From positions 147,399,982 through 147,463,981 of the forward strand of contig NC_050097.1 in assembly GCF_902167145.1 (NCBI RefSeq): 64,000 bases of DNA, written 5' to 3'. The position numbers and the translations under genes are program-made. Positions 1 to 12,630 of this stretch are shown here, piece after piece. Source of the DNA: Zea mays. Lineage: Eukaryota > Streptophyta > Magnoliopsida > Poales > Poaceae. How positions within the stretch are numbered: position 1 is the first letter of the stretch; each line of letters begins with the position of its first letter. Under the pieces are notes generated by a model. The model was given only the letters and a program-made list of their open reading frames with translations. It made no database searches and had not been told where the DNA came from.

Positions 1-1140
1 GAAGGGTGTTATAAAGCTGGTGCTGGCCTTGTCTTCCTCCTTCATGTATATCTGGTGGTAACCGGAGAAGCAGTCGAGGAGTGACATGACCTCGCACCCG
101 GCCGCGCTATCGACTATTTTGTCGATCCGCGGCAACGGGAAGTTGTCCTTTGGGCAGGCTTTGTTGAGACTGGTGAAGTCGATGCACATTCGCCACTTCC
201 CGCTCTTTTTCTGTACCATTACAACGTTGGAGAGCCACGTCGGGTAAGCCACCGGCTCGATGAATTTGGCTTCCAGGAGGCGGTGCACCTCCGCCTTGGC
301 GGCCTCTGTCTTCTCGTCGGACATTTTGCGAAGCCGCTGCTTTTTTGGTCTCACCGAAGGGTCAATTCCCAAGCTGTGCTCAATTATGGATCGGCTGACC
401 CCGACCAGGTCAAGGGCAGACCAGGCGAAGACATCTTTATTCTTGGTCAGGCAGCAGAGGAGTTTCTCCTCTTCATGCGAAGTGAGGTCTTCGCTGATAG
501 TGACTGTCTGCTTGGGTGTGGCCTGATCGAGGGGGACAGTCTTGGTCCCGTCGTTGCTCTGCAGCTGTGCTTTGTCATGCTGTTTATCGGTTGGGCTGGC
601 GGGCGCGGGGACCTCGCGCTGGGCCGTGAGGCAGTGCACGTTTCTCTGACCGGGCACGAAGTCCCGCTCTATGTTGCGCGTAGTCTGTTGGTTGTCGTAG
701 ACCGTAATGACGCCTAACGGACCTGGTATCTTCATACATAGGTACAGTCCGTGAATGGCTGCTTCAAACTTATTGATGGAGCCCCGGCCCATGATGGCAT
801 TGTATGGATATACCATATCCACAATATCAAAGGTTACTTGCTCACTTCGGGCATTGGGTGCTACACCGAAGGAGAGAGGCAACTCTATTTTGCCGACAGG
901 AAAGGTGCCCTTGCCGCTGAAGCCATACAACGGGTTGTCCGAAGGCTTGAGCAGACTGTGGCTTATGCCCATGCGATCGAAGGCGTGGAGGAAGATGATG
1001 TACGCCTGACTGCCATTGTCGACTAGGACTTTGTGCAGGTCCCAGCCTGCCACGCTGCAATTGATAACCATGGCGTCGATGTGGGGGGCGCTACGTAGGT
1101 CGACGTCTCGTGCGTCGAAGGTTAGCGGTATGTGGGACCA
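1..1140 (-). pseudogene. Element A pol fragment: aspartic protease to start of reverse transcriptase
   Basis: The minus strand reads open from about 1,140 to the left edge. It begins with a retropepsin-like segment (VDNGSQAYI near 1,000-1,030), passes a linker, and enters the RT fingers and palm (WRMCIDFTSLNKACPKDNFPLP near 130-220, FSGYHQIYMKEEDKASTSF near 10-80). The protease would process the polyprotein and RT would copy the element RNA in virus-like particles. The catalytic RT DD motif lies beyond the window. The protease site appears as D-N-G rather than the usual D-S/T-G; D-N-G also occurs in some plant Tat elements as I recall. Upstream gag is disrupted, so I call it a pseudogene fragment. 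Confidence 0.7.
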
Positions 1141-2746
1141 CTTTGTCTGCACGACTGGGCCAGTGACGGCGACGTGGTTGATGCTGCAGTAGTGGTCCCG
1201 CTTCTGCCACTTTGTGTCGAAGTCAGTGCTGGACCCCCCAGTTATCATGTGAATGACTCCGCGATACGGCTGATCGGCGAAGTCTTCCTGCTTTGGGGCG
1301 TGAGGGATGTTTTGATGTTGCTGGTGTGGTGGTGGGGGTGGGGGAGGTACGATTTGTACTTCCTGATGGTGTTGGTAAGCGTGGTGCGGTGGATGCGGGG
1401 CGGGGGCATGGATATATGGTGGAGGGGGTTGCTGGTAAGTGTGTGCGCCAACTCTGTGGTTGTCGGCTGGCTGCGCCCGTGCCATCCTGTCTCGGGTGGC
1501 CTTCGTTTCTGGGCAGTCTTTGGTTTGGTGGGCGCAGTCTTCGCCATGGAAGAGGCAGTAGAATCGGCGCGGCTGCTGCGCACGCCCCCGACCCCTACCG
1601 CGAGTTCCATTTCCGCGGCCCTGGGGGGGATATTCCTGGCGACGAGGGGCGTCGACAGCGGGGTGCTGGTTGGCGATGTTGTGCACTTGTTGTTGATTGC
1701 GGCCGTCTCGACCGGAGTCTGGCTGCGGAGTCCTCGTCCACGTGCGGCTGGACTGTGGAGCATCTTTGGGCTTCCTTTGGGACTCAACCTTGCGCTGGTG
1801 GAGCTCTTCGGATTTGGCGTATTTTTCAAAGAGCTGATATAATTCCTGGAGGTTCTTGGGCGGATCTCTGATGCAGTGGCTATAGAGGACGCCGACGCGA
1901 AGGCCACTGATAGCGTAGTGGATAGCGATCTGGTCATCGACTGAGGACAGCTGTGACTTGAGTGTTAAAAATTTGCGGTAGTACTCCCGCAGAGTCTCCT
2001 TTTCCAGCTGCTTACAGAGCGAGAGCTCGGCCAAGGCGTCGGTATCTGGGCGGTACCCTTGGAAGTTGAGCAGGAACTTGTCCCGGAGGCTTCTCTAGGA
2101 ATCAATGGACAGCGGAGGCAACCTAGTGAACCAGGTGAGAGCCAGGCCCTCGAAGGCGATGATGAAAGACTTGGCCATTGTGGCGTCGTCCCCTCCGGAA
2201 GATGCAACGGCGACCTGATAACTCATTATGTATTGTGCCGGGTCGGTGCTGCCGTTGTACTTGGGATAGGTCCCTGCCCGGAAGTTAGCGGGCCAAGGCA
2301 TCACTTGCAGGTGTGGCGCCAGGGGACTTCGCTCGTCGAGGTAGTTGACCCCTTGGAATGGCGCAGCGTGCGGGAAGGTGTGGTCGCGCTGGGGGAAACG
2401 CGAGTCTTCCGGTTGTGCGCGCTGCTGTAGGGGTGGCCCATGCTGCAGGCCGAGGTGGCCTTCGCGCGTGTCTTCGAGTTGTGCGCGCTGCTGCAGGGGT
2501 GGCCCATGCTGCAGGCCGAGGTGGCCTTCGCGCGTGTCTTCGAGTTGTGCGCGCTGCTGCAGGGGTGGCCCGTGCTGGAGGCCGAGGTGGCCTTCGCGCT
2601 GCATCAGCGCGATCTCCTGCTCGAAGTCCTGGGACCTTCTGCTCTTCGTCGCGTATCATCTGCCGCACTTTGGCTAGTGCGGACACGCGCTGGCGCTTGG
2701 CCTCCAGTATCTCTTTCTGCCTCTGGGGATTGCGGTTCTTGAGGCG
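1140..2746 (-). pseudogene. Element A gag, distal part (after the element B insertion)
   Basis: Minus-strand gag continues from 12,631 on the far side of element B. It holds a charged helical stretch (QRQKEILEAKRQR near 2,700), a three-copy 22-residue repeat, then the retrotransposon gag core (PWPANFRAGTYPKYNGSTDP near 2,290; FIIAFEGLALTWF near 2,140). Two lesions are visible: a single-base frameshift near 2,631 and an in-frame TAG near 2,094 where a Trp codon is expected. Past the TAG the gag frame resumes (EKETLREYYRKF near 1,990-2,020) and runs into a Gln/Pro/Arg-rich tail. Gag would assemble the virus-like particle. It is non-functional as it stands. Confidence 0.75.
2414..2605 (-). repeat. 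Three tandem 66-bp units inside element A gag
   Basis: The unit starts at 2,414, 2,480 and 2,546, an exact 66-bp period. Each unit encodes 22 residues on the minus strand (REGHLGLQHGPPLQQRAQ plus four more). The copies differ at only a few bases and all keep the gag frame. Confidence 0.9.
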
Positions 2747-2751
2747 CAGGG

Positions 2752-5700
2752 TGTCACACCCGGTTTTAAAGGACAAAGCCGGGTGCATCTCATACATGCG
2801 CCAAAGAAGACAACATATATAATAACAGAGTGTATAGAGATAAATGTCACAAAACATCAGAGTACTTATTACATAGCGGAAGACTTATTACAAAATAAAA
2901 GAATAATTATAAAACGAACTAAGGATCGTCGGCGCAAATGTCAACTGAGAAACGCCACCTAGATCAGATCATACTCCTCGCCTTGTGGCTCCTCCTGAAC
3001 CACCTGTTCTTCTCCTGTGGGGGGGGTGTGAGACAGCAAGAGTGAGCTCACATACGTTCATCGCTCAACAAGTTGTGGGGAATAATGTGGCATGAACTCA
3101 CCAAAGGTGGGAGTTCATGAAGTGTAAGGCTAATCAATGAAGTAAAGGCTGAGGCTGAGCATTGCTTTTATAAGTTGGTCAAAATTTTATTGGCAATTAC
3201 TAAGTGTAAGTAAATACCAAACCTTAATAATAATAAAGAAAAGTAATAGTAAAATAATCCCAAATGCGATGCAAATGTCAAATTAAATTTAAGTTCCATA
3301 ATTAATCATGTGAGGGTCCGAGCTGCTCATGACCGTGAGCACGGCTAGTATACCAGTTTTACACTCTGCAGAGGCTGCACATCTTTACCCACAAGTCATG
3401 TTACCCATCTGCCAATAGATGGCCAATCCCATACACCTCTACCGAGGAGGCGAGGCAGGGTAACACTACGAGGCCTTTACAAAGTTCCACTAGCTTCAGA
3501 AATCCCGCTATAGTTTATAGGAAGCTCCAATGCAGGGTTCTTGCCTGACCGCCATCGCAGCAAAATCAACCCAAGGACCTCCCTACACTGACCACTCCCC
3601 TACTGCCCTTGCCCCTTTCGGGTAAGGAAGACCTCCACTAGCTTTCCTAGTTAATCAGCCAAGGGCGTCCCATTATACCCTTGTGGTAGCACTGTTTTCC
3701 CGGGTGGTCGCTCCATGTTCCCATTAACATAATGATCTTAACATGAACAGTAATAATAAAAGAGAATAAAAGAGTAATTATGAATAAAGTATCTTCATAC
3801 CCAAATCCACATAAAGCAATAGCAGGTACTACCCAAAAATATTTCAGGGGTGATCAAGGTATAAAGATAACCAAAACTGGGGTAACATATTGGATCCCAT
3901 CAAAATTAACCTATGCAGATCATTATAATTAATAAGAACATGGCTGGGAAAAGTAAGTGATCAAGGGCACAACTTGCCTTCAATGAGCTCCTGCTCAGCT
4001 ACTTCTACTTGCTGAACCTCAGAATCCACAGTGGCTTGCTCGTCTACTCGCATCAACACAATACATACATAGTATAGCAAAAATTAACATTGCACCAAAC
4101 ATGTAAATAAAATACACAGTCAAAATCTATACATTAAAGTGAGATCATAGGAACTGGAACCATTAAATTTGGAGTTATAGATTTCAAGTTATGAATTTTC
4201 TAAGATTTAATGTGCTTGAAATAGGATTAAATGATAAATTATTTTTCTTACTGTTTTCATGCCAAAACAGAGGCACTAAATGATAGAGAATATTATTACA
4301 AAAGTTTAGAAATTGGAATGGCTCAATTTGGAGTTAGAATGAATTTTCTATGCATTTTACAAGTTTCTGCAATCAAATGTGTGCTAAAAACTAATTTCTA
4401 AATAATCTTTCTGATTTTATCAATTATTTGGACCGTGCGCTAAATTCCAGAGACAATAGGGGCCTCAGCGCAAGAAATCCGAAGCACAGAGCACAACAGC
4501 GATGGACTGCGGGTTAATTCAAACTTCTGCCAAGGTCTCTTTAGCAATTAACCTGAACGAAGGGGTATGGCTCACTGTGAGCCGCTCGATCAAAAACTAA
4601 CCGCTAGGATTAAATCCAGTCTAACCGAACCGGTACGCGCTCGCGGCCACAGGATCCATGATCTACGGTCAGTATCTATCAGAACGCGATCCAATATGGT
4701 CCATCTGATTCGCCCAACGGCCACGATTCATTGAAGCGAAGGGGGGGGGGGGTAAGGGCGATCCGATTCTAGCCGTTGTTTCGCAGATCAACGGTCAGAT
4801 GGTCATCACCTTCCCCGAGCTTCAGTACGCCCACGCGCGCTACACCGCGGCGGCGGCCGTCGTCGGACCATCACCCACGCGCGATACGGTGGCCAAAACC
4901 CAATCGGCGACAGGTACGCGTAGTACGGAATGCGGCGAACCCGATTCGGAGCTACATACCCGAGGAAGAGCGACGATGATCAGTGCCCACGGAGCAGGGC
5001 GGCTACGCGGCGGAAGGTGAAGGCCGATGAGGAATTCACGTCTGCGTGGGGCCTCGCGCCCCCGGATTTCTCCCCGAGCACAACCCACGAGTCCGCCTGA
5101 GTGCCCAGAATCGATTCACTAGTGCAAAGCGACGGCGCAGATGAGAGGTCCGCACGGCGGATCCCGTGGCTGGAGATGGATCACGGTGCTGGCGCTAGGT
5201 ATGTCCAATAAAAGGGGGAGAGGGTCGCAGCAGAGGAAGTAGGATCGACCGAGGACCACGACCCTTCCTATAGGCATGAGGCGGTCGGAGTTTGAACAAC
5301 GGAATTCCCGAGTCCGCGGGTGACCTCCGCCATTGGTGGCGAGGTAGTCGGAGCGGACGACCAACGGCCTGGTCCCACTAGCAGCGGTCAATAGAGTTTG
5401 CGCGGATGGTGTAACGGGTCCCAGCAGGCCGCCCAGGTTGTCGCAGGTCCAGAAATTTTGCCGCCACAATCACCGAGTATGGCGGCATCCGATTCGGTCT
5501 TCGGTTGAAGGAGAGGAGGAAAGGGATGACTACTGGGCCCGCCAGGCAGTGAGCGCAAGGCGACGGAGGCGGAATGTAGCGGGTCTGACCCTGGGGCCCC
5601 ACCGGCCGGTGACAACCGAGGCAGTGCACGTGACAGGGAGGCTGCGAGGCTGACGGAGCGGGCCCGGATGTCAGCGCGCGCGGTGAGGGGGTTTGGGCCG

Positions 5701-6191
5701 CGCAGCACGCTTCTGCTGGTGGGCCAAATAGATGGTGAGAGGCCCATTTAGCTGAGTTTGTTTTTATTCTTTTTATTTTCTATTCCTTTTCCTTTCTCTC
5801 TATTTTCAAACCCAAATTTGAATTCAAACTTAAGCTCATCACTATAATTTATGTTTGTGGAATTAGGGGTACTAATTCTGGATATATTTATTTATATATA
5901 TTATTTATATTTTTCATATCATTTTTCTTCTTCTCATTTCCAAAACCCTAAATTTTAATTTAGGGGTCAATTCAACCTTTAGAATTATTATTTTATTATT
6001 ATTATTAACATTATTATTTTATTTAATGCACAAACAATAAAACTCCAACGAGATGCACTTTCTTTTATTTTAGTATCTTTGTTTTGATTTAATCACTTTT
6101 CCTTCTATATATGCTCTTTTCATGATGCAAATAAGGCACATAAAATAAGAAAATCACCATGTATTTCTTGTACACAATTTTGAGTATTACA
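2752..6191 (-). repeat. 3' LTR of element B
   Basis: It starts TGTCACACCC and ends TATTACA on the plus strand, i.e. TG...CA on both strands. It is flanked on the left by TSD CAGGG and on the right by the minus-strand polypurine tract. Short ORFs inside it recur identically in the other LTR and resemble no protein. A 12-G run at about 4,741 is 8 G in the other LTR. Confidence 0.93.
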
Positions 6192-6215
6192 AATCCTACC
6201 CCCCTTAAAAATAAT
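6192..6215 (-). other. Polypurine tract of element B
   Basis: Directly inside the 3' LTR the minus strand reads a purine run (TTTAAGGGGGGTAGGATT). This is the usual primer site for plus-strand DNA synthesis. Confidence 0.75.
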
Positions 6216-6229
6216 CTCGTCCTCGAGAT

Positions 6230-8625
6230 TTAGGAAGATCTAGGGAAAAGGTGGGGAAAATCTATGCGAAGCTCTTCCTCTCTTTCCCAAGTTGCTTCAT
6301 CTTCACTGTGGTGGCTCCATTGCACTTTGCACATCTTTATAACCTTATTCCTCGTAACTCGAGTCAATGTATCAAGAATCTTGATGGGGTACTCAGCATA
6401 AGTCAAATCCTCTTGAACAATAAGGTCTTCCATTGGTAATTGTTCCTCAGGTACCCTGAGACATTTCTTCAGCTGGGATACATGAAAGACGTCATGAACA
6501 TCCGCAAGATGATCCGGTAACTCCAATTGATATGCAACCTCTCCCACTCGCTTTAAGATTAAAAAGGGTCTAATAAAGCGAGGGGACAACTTTCCTTTGA
6601 CTTTGAATCTTCTCATACCCCGGAGTGGTGACACCTTCAAATAGACATAATCTCCCTCCTTAAACTCAAGTAGTCTTCTCCGGGTATCAGCATAGCTTTT
6701 CTGCCTGGATTGTGCAGTTCTCAAATTCTCCCTTATTTGCTGAACTTGTTCTTCTGCTTCCTGTATAATCTCAGGCCCAAACAGTTGCCTTTCACCAGTT
6801 TGATCCCAATATAGTGGAGTCCGGCACTTTCTGCCATACAAAGCCTCAAACGGTGACATCTTCAAACTGGCCTGATAGCTATTATTATAAGAGAACTCAG
6901 CGTACGACAAACTCTTATCCCAACTTCCACCATGTTTAAGGGCACAAGCTCTTAACATATCCTCAAGCACTTGGTTGGTCCTCTCAGTCTGCCCTTCAGT
7001 CTGTGGATGGTAAGCCGAACTAAAATTCAATCTTGTATCCAAAGTAGGTTCCTCATCAATAGTAACTCCTTCAGTGTGAGCAACTATCCCCAGGCTAAGT
7101 CTACTAAAATCCTCAATAATCTCATCGGGTAGCTGGGCAACAACAGCTGAATGAACATGCTCCTTTCGACTCAAGGCATCTGCAACCAAATTTGCCTTGC
7201 CCGGGTGATAGTGAAACTCCAAATCATAATCCTTAATAAGCTCCAACCAACGGCGTTGCCTAAGGTTGAGATCCTTCTGAGTGAATATGTACTTCAAACT
7301 CTTATGATCCGTGTATACTTGGCACTTAGTTCCCTTAATATAATGTCTCCAAATCTTCAGTGCATGCACAACGGCTGCTAGTTCCAAGTCGTGAGTGGGG
7401 TAGTTCAATTCATGTTTCCGCAACTGACGAGACGTGTAGGCAATCACATGTCCTTCTTGCATAAGCACACATCCAAAGCCTTAACCACATGCATCACAAT
7501 AAATGTCAAATCCCTTTTGTAGATCTGGCATAACCAACACTGGTGGCGACATCAATCTTTTCTTTAATTGATCAAAGTTGTCTTGGCATTTCTCATCCCA
7601 CTTGAATTCTCTTCCTTTCTCCAAAAGCGAGGTCATAGGCTTGACAATCTTAGAGAATCCTTCAATAAATTTCTGATAATATCCTGCAAGTCCCAAGAAA
7701 CTCCAAATCTCCATAACTGTAGTGGGTATGCTCCACGCCACTATCTCCTTGACTTTAGCAGGATCCACTGATATTCCTCCGTTAGATATGATATGTCCAA
7801 GGAATGGCACCTCGTCAATCCAAAACTCGCATTTGCTAAATTTGGCGTAGAGTTGATTATCTCGTAGCTTCTGTAGCACCAATCTCAGGTGTTCCTCATG
7901 ATCACTTTCACTCTTAAAATAGATAAGAATATCGTCGATAAATACTACGACGAAACTGTCCAAATACTCCATAAACACCTTATTCATCAAATTCATAAAA
8001 TAAGCTGGTGCATTGGTTAATCCAAACGACATAACAGTGAACTCATATAAACCATATCGGGTTGAGAAATTCGTCTTGGGAAAATCTGATGGCCTAATCT
8101 TCATTTGGTGATAACCCGATCAGAGATCAATCTTCGAGAATACCCTTGCACCTCTCATCTGATCAAATAAATCTTCAATGCGGGGTAATGGTTACTTATT
8201 CTTCATAGTGACACCATTAAGGCACCTTTAATCCACGCACATCCCTTGCAATCCATCTTTCTTCTGTACAAACAAAATCGGTGCTCTCCAAGGTGAAGAC
8301 TCGGACGAATGTACCCAGCCTCTTGCAACTCCGTTAAGTGCTTCTTGAGTTCTTTTAACTCTTCTACAGACATCCTATATGGCCGATTAGAATTTAGGAG
8401 TAGTTCCAGGTAAGAGATCTATGACAAACTCAACTTCCCTATCTGGTGGCATCCCTGGTAACTCCTCTGGAAAGACATCCGGAAAATCTCCAACTGCACG
8501 GAGGTTGCCACCAACAAACTTCTCATCTACTAAGAATGTTGCTAGTCTGATGGCGGTAGTTACTGCAATTCCAACTTCAAATCTTTCTCCTTTGGAACTG
8601 GTGAGTTCTATGGTTCCTTTAGCAC
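6230..8625 (-). pseudogene. Element B pol remnant: RT, RNase H, integrase tail with chromodomain
   Basis: Two minus-strand ORFs lie end to end: 8,104-7,481 (RT palm and thumb, catalytic FIDDILIYF) and 7,468-6,230 (RNase H, then integrase C-terminal part). A single stop (7,481-7,483) separates them inside the RNase H motif. Upstream, from about 8,625 to 8,105, RT fingers and the PR-RT linker can still be read, but with stops and frame changes. Near 7,035 the frame jumps from the post-RNase H linker straight to [17 protein letters not shown]. The integrase HHCC finger and first two catalytic Asp are therefore gone while the catalytic Glu and chromodomain remain, in frame. Reverse transcription by this copy is not expected. 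Confidence 0.88.
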
Positions 8626-9173
8626 AGTGTATAAACTACCTTTACTTTTCTTAATCATGACATACCAAGGATCATGTCTATAGTGCTCTCTTCTAACACT
8701 ATAGGGGTAGCCCATCTGGGTTAGAAACACAGGGTAAGAAAGGAAGAATTGTAGACAAGACATGTAATTACGAGGCATGTTACTTTGGGGGATTTATTAG
8801 CTGAGTGTGTCGCTTATTAAAGCTAATTCATTACCTTATGGTGGTACATGCTAAGATGCCCGTCTATACTATTTCAATCAATCAAAGAAGCAAATCAGGC
8901 ATTGTTCATCAGAACAATCAACCAACATTTTTAATAGAGAAAATAATTTTAATTTTGTCTTAGGTTCCCTATCTCTGAAAAAGTTCATAGTTGTAGGATT
9001 CCAAGGTGTGCAATCCATCTTGTCTCGGAGTAGAAAAGGTAAGAATGATCAGAGTAGAACAGTAGAAGGTGAGACAGGATCAAGATAAGGTAAGTATAGA
9101 ATGAATCAGAGTAAGGTAAGTAGTGAAGGGTTTGTCCATTTCTATCTAGGTTTCGTCCTACAGTCAACATTTC
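8626..9173 (-). other. Element B leader / deletion scar, no gene
   Basis: About 550 bp lie between the PBS and the first recognisable pol sequence. No gag or protease motif is readable on either strand. It is probably 5' leader joined directly to pol by deletion. Confidence 0.6.
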
Positions 9174-9184
9174 CTCTGATACCA
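9174..9184 (-). other. Primer binding site of element B (initiator Met tRNA type)
   Basis: The minus strand reads TGGTATCAGAG six bases inside the 5' LTR. This is the classic plant PBS complementary to the initiator methionine tRNA 3' end. Confidence 0.9.
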
Positions 9185-9188
9185 CTTC

Positions 9189-12100
9189 TGTCACACCCGG
9201 TTTTAAAGGACAAAGCCGGGTGCATCTCATACATGCGCCAAAGAAGACAACATATATAATAACAGAGTGTATAGAGATAAATGTCACAAAACATCAGAGT
9301 ACTTATTACATAGCGGAAGACTTATTACAAAATAAAAGAATAATTATAAAACGAACTAAGGATCGTCGGCGCAAATGTCAACTGAGAAACGCCACCTAGA
9401 TCAGATCATACTCCTCGCCTTGTGGCTCCTCCTGAACCACCTGTTCTTCTCCTGTGGGGGGGGGTGTGAGACAGCAAGAGTGAGCTCACATATGTTCATC
9501 GCTCAACAAGTTGTGGGGAATAATGTGGCATGAACTCACCAAAGGTGGGAGTTCATGAAGTGTAAGGCTAATCAATGAAGTAAAGGCTGAGGCTGAGCAT
9601 TGCTTTTATAAGTTGGTCAAAATTTTATTAGCAATTACTAAGTGTAAGTAAATACCAAACCTTAATAATAATAAAGAAAAGTAATAGTAAAATAATCCCA
9701 AATGCGATGCAAATGTCAAATTAAATTTAAGTTCCACAATTAATCATGTGAGGGTCCGAGCTGCTCATGACCGTGAGCACGGCTAGTATACCAGTTTTAC
9801 ACTCTGCAGAGGCTGCGCATCTTTACCCACAAGTCATGTTACCCATCTGCCAAGAGATGGCCAATCCCATACACCTCTACCGAGGAGGCGAGGCAGGGTA
9901 ACACTACGAGGCCTTTACAAAGTTCCACTAGCTTCAGAAATCCCGCTACAGTTTATAGAAAGCTCCAATGCAGGGTTCTTGCCTGACCGCCATCGCAGCA
10001 AAATCAACCCAAGGACCTCCCTACACTGACCACTCCCCTACTGCCCTTGCCCCTTTCGGGTAAGGAAGACCTCCACTAGCTTTCCTAGTTAATCAGCCAA
10101 GGGCGTCCCATTATACCCTTGTGGTAGCACTGTTTTCCCGGGTGGTCGCTCCATGTTCCCATTAACATAATGATCTTAACATGAACAGTAATAATAAAAG
10201 AGAATAAAAGAGTAATTATTAATAAAGTATCTTCATACCCAAATCCACATAAAGCAATAGCAGGTACTACCCAAAAATATTTCAGGGGTGATCAAGGTAT
10301 AAAGATAACCAAAACTGGGGTAACCTATTGGATCCCATCAAAATTAACCTATGCAGATCATTATAATTAATAAGAACATGGCTGGGAAAAGTAAGTGATC
10401 AAGGGCACAACTTGCCTTCAATGAGCTCCTGCTCAGCTACTTCTACTTGCTGAACCTCAGAATCCACAGTGGCTTGCTCGTCTACTCGCATCAACACAAT
10501 ACATACATAGTATAGCAAAAATTAACATTGCACCAAACATGTAAATAAAATACACAGTCAAAATCTATACATTAAAGTGAGATCATAGGAACTGGAACCA
10601 TTAAATTTGGAGTTATAGATTTCAAGTTATGAATTTTCTAAGATTTAATGTGCTTGAAATAGGATTAAATGATAAATTATTTTTCTTACTGTTTTCATGC
10701 CAAAACAGAGGCACTAAATGATAGAGAATATTATTACAAAATTTTAGAAATTGGAATGGCTCAATTTGGAGTTAGAATGAATTTTCTATGCATTTTACAA
10801 GTTTCTGCAATCAAATGTGTGCTAAAAACTAATTTCTAAATAATCTTTCTGATTTTATCAATTATTTGGACCGTGCGCTAAATTCTAGAGACAACAGGGG
10901 CCTCAGCGCAAGAAATCCGAGGCACAGAGCACAGCAGCGATGGACTGCGGGTTAATTCAAACTTCTGCCAAGGTCTCTTTAGCAATTAACCTGAACGAAG
11001 GGGTATGGCTCACTGTGAGCCGCTCGATCAAAAACTAACCGATAAGATTAAATCCAGTCTAACCGAACCGGTACGCGCTCGCGGCCACAGGATCCATGAT
11101 CTACGGTCAGTATCTATCAGAACGCGATCCAATATGGTCCATCCGATTCGCCCAACGGCCACGATTCATTGAAGCGAAGGGGGGGGTAAGGGCGATCCGA
11201 TTCTAGCCGTTGTTTCGCAGATCAACGGTCAGATGGTCATCACCTTCCCCGAGCTTCAGTACGCCCACGCGCGCTACACCGCGGCGGCGGCCGTCGTCGG
11301 ACCATCACCCACGCGCGATACGGTGGCCAAAACCCAATCGGCGACAGGTACGCGTAGTACGGAATGCGGCGAACCCGATTCGGAGCTACATACCCGAGGA
11401 AGAGCGACGATGATCAGTGCCCACGGAGCAGGGTGGCTACGCGGCGGAAGGTGAAGGCCGATGAGGAATTCACGTCGGCGTGGAGCCTCGCGCCCCCGGA
11501 TTTCTCCCCGAGCACAACCCACGAGTCCGCCTGAGTGCCCAGAATCGATTCACTGGTGCAAAGCGATGGCGCAGATGAGAGGTCCGCATGGCGGATCCCG
11601 TGGCTGGAGATGGATCACGGTGCTGGCGCTAGGTATGTCCAATAAAAGGGGGAGAGGGTCGCAGCAGAGGAAGTAGGATCGACCGAGGACCACGACCCTT
11701 CCTATAGGCATGAGGCGGTCGGAGTTTGAACAACGGAATTCCCGAGTCCGCGGGTGACCTCCGCCATTGGTGGCGAGGTAGTTGGAGCGGACGACCAACG
11801 GCCTGGTCCCACCAGCAGCGGTCAATAGAGTTTGCGCGGATGGTGTAACGGGTCCCAGCAGGCCGCCCAGGTTGTCGCAGGTCCAGAAATTTTGCCGCCA
11901 CAATCACCGAGTATGGCGGCATCCGATTCGGTCTTCGGTTGAAGGAGAGGAGGAAAGGGATGACTACTGGGCCCGCCAGGCAGTGAGCGCAAGGCGACGG
12001 AGGCGGAATGTAGTGGGTCTGACCCTGGGGCCCCACCGGCCGGTGACAACCGAGGCAGTGCACGTGACAGGGAGGCTGCGAGGCTGACGGAGCGGGCCCG

Positions 12101-12625
12101 GATGTCAGCGCGCGCGGTGAGGGGGTTTGGGCCGCGCAGCACGCTTCTGCTGGTGGGCCAAATAGATGGTGAGAGGCCCATTTAGCTGAGTTTGTTTTTA
12201 TTCTTTTTATTTTCTATTCCTTTTCCTTTCTCTCTATTTTCAAACCCAAATTTGAATTCAAACTTAAGCTCATCACTATAATTTATGTTTGTGGAATTAG
12301 GGGTATTAATTCTGGATATATTTATTTATATATATTATTTATATTTTTCATATCATTTTTCTTCTTCTCATTTCCAAAACCCTAAATTTTAATTTAGGGG
12401 TCAATTCAACCTTTAGAATTATTATTTTATTATTATTATTAACATTATTATTTTATTTAATGCACAAACAATAAAACTCCAACGAGATGCACTTTCTTTT
12501 ATCTTAGTATCTTTGTTTTGATTTAATCACTTTTCCTTCTATATATGCTCTTTTCATGATGCAAATAAGGCACATAAAATAAGGAAATCACCATGTATTT
12601 CTTGTACACAATTTTGAGTATTACA
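9189..12625 (-). repeat. 5' LTR of element B
   Basis: It is 3,437 bp and about 99% identical by eye to 2,752-6,191, with the same ends. It is flanked on the right by the CAGGG duplication and then by element A gag. It would carry the promoter on the minus strand. Confidence 0.93.
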
Positions 12626-12630
12626 CAGGG

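Larger units (their letters stand above)
2752..12625 (-). mobile_element. Element B: Tekay/Del-like chromovirus deletion derivative, complete with both LTRs
   Basis: Two near-identical 3.44-kb LTRs flank only about 3.0 kb of interior. Direct repeats CAGGG at 2,747-2,751 and 12,626-12,630 are the target duplication in element A gag. Minus-strand order is 5' LTR (12,625-9,189), PBS (9,184-9,174), leader, deleted pol, PPT, 3' LTR (6,191-2,752). Gag, most of protease and the integrase zinc-finger and catalytic core are missing, and the RT has stops. The chromodomain-like C terminus and long LTRs place it with Tekay/Del-type chromoviruses, by family knowledge only. By eye the LTRs differ at about 30 positions (about 1%), so insertion is recent, and it must have been mobilised in trans or decayed very quickly. 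Confidence 0.93.

Noticed and set aside
1132..1842. 236-codon plus-strand ORF with hydrophobic residues
   Set aside because: It lies antisense to the gag-protease region of gypsy A, where the minus-strand product is recognisable; it has no domain of its own.
3780..4440. AT-rich stretch as a separate MITE within the LTR
   Set aside because: It is present in both LTRs of element B and has no terminal inverted repeats or target duplication; it is part of the LTR.
4776..5653. Cluster of short ORFs on both strands, repeated at 11,210-12,181
   Set aside because: Both copies are at the same place in the two LTRs of element B; the similarity comes from LTR duplication, not from a gene.
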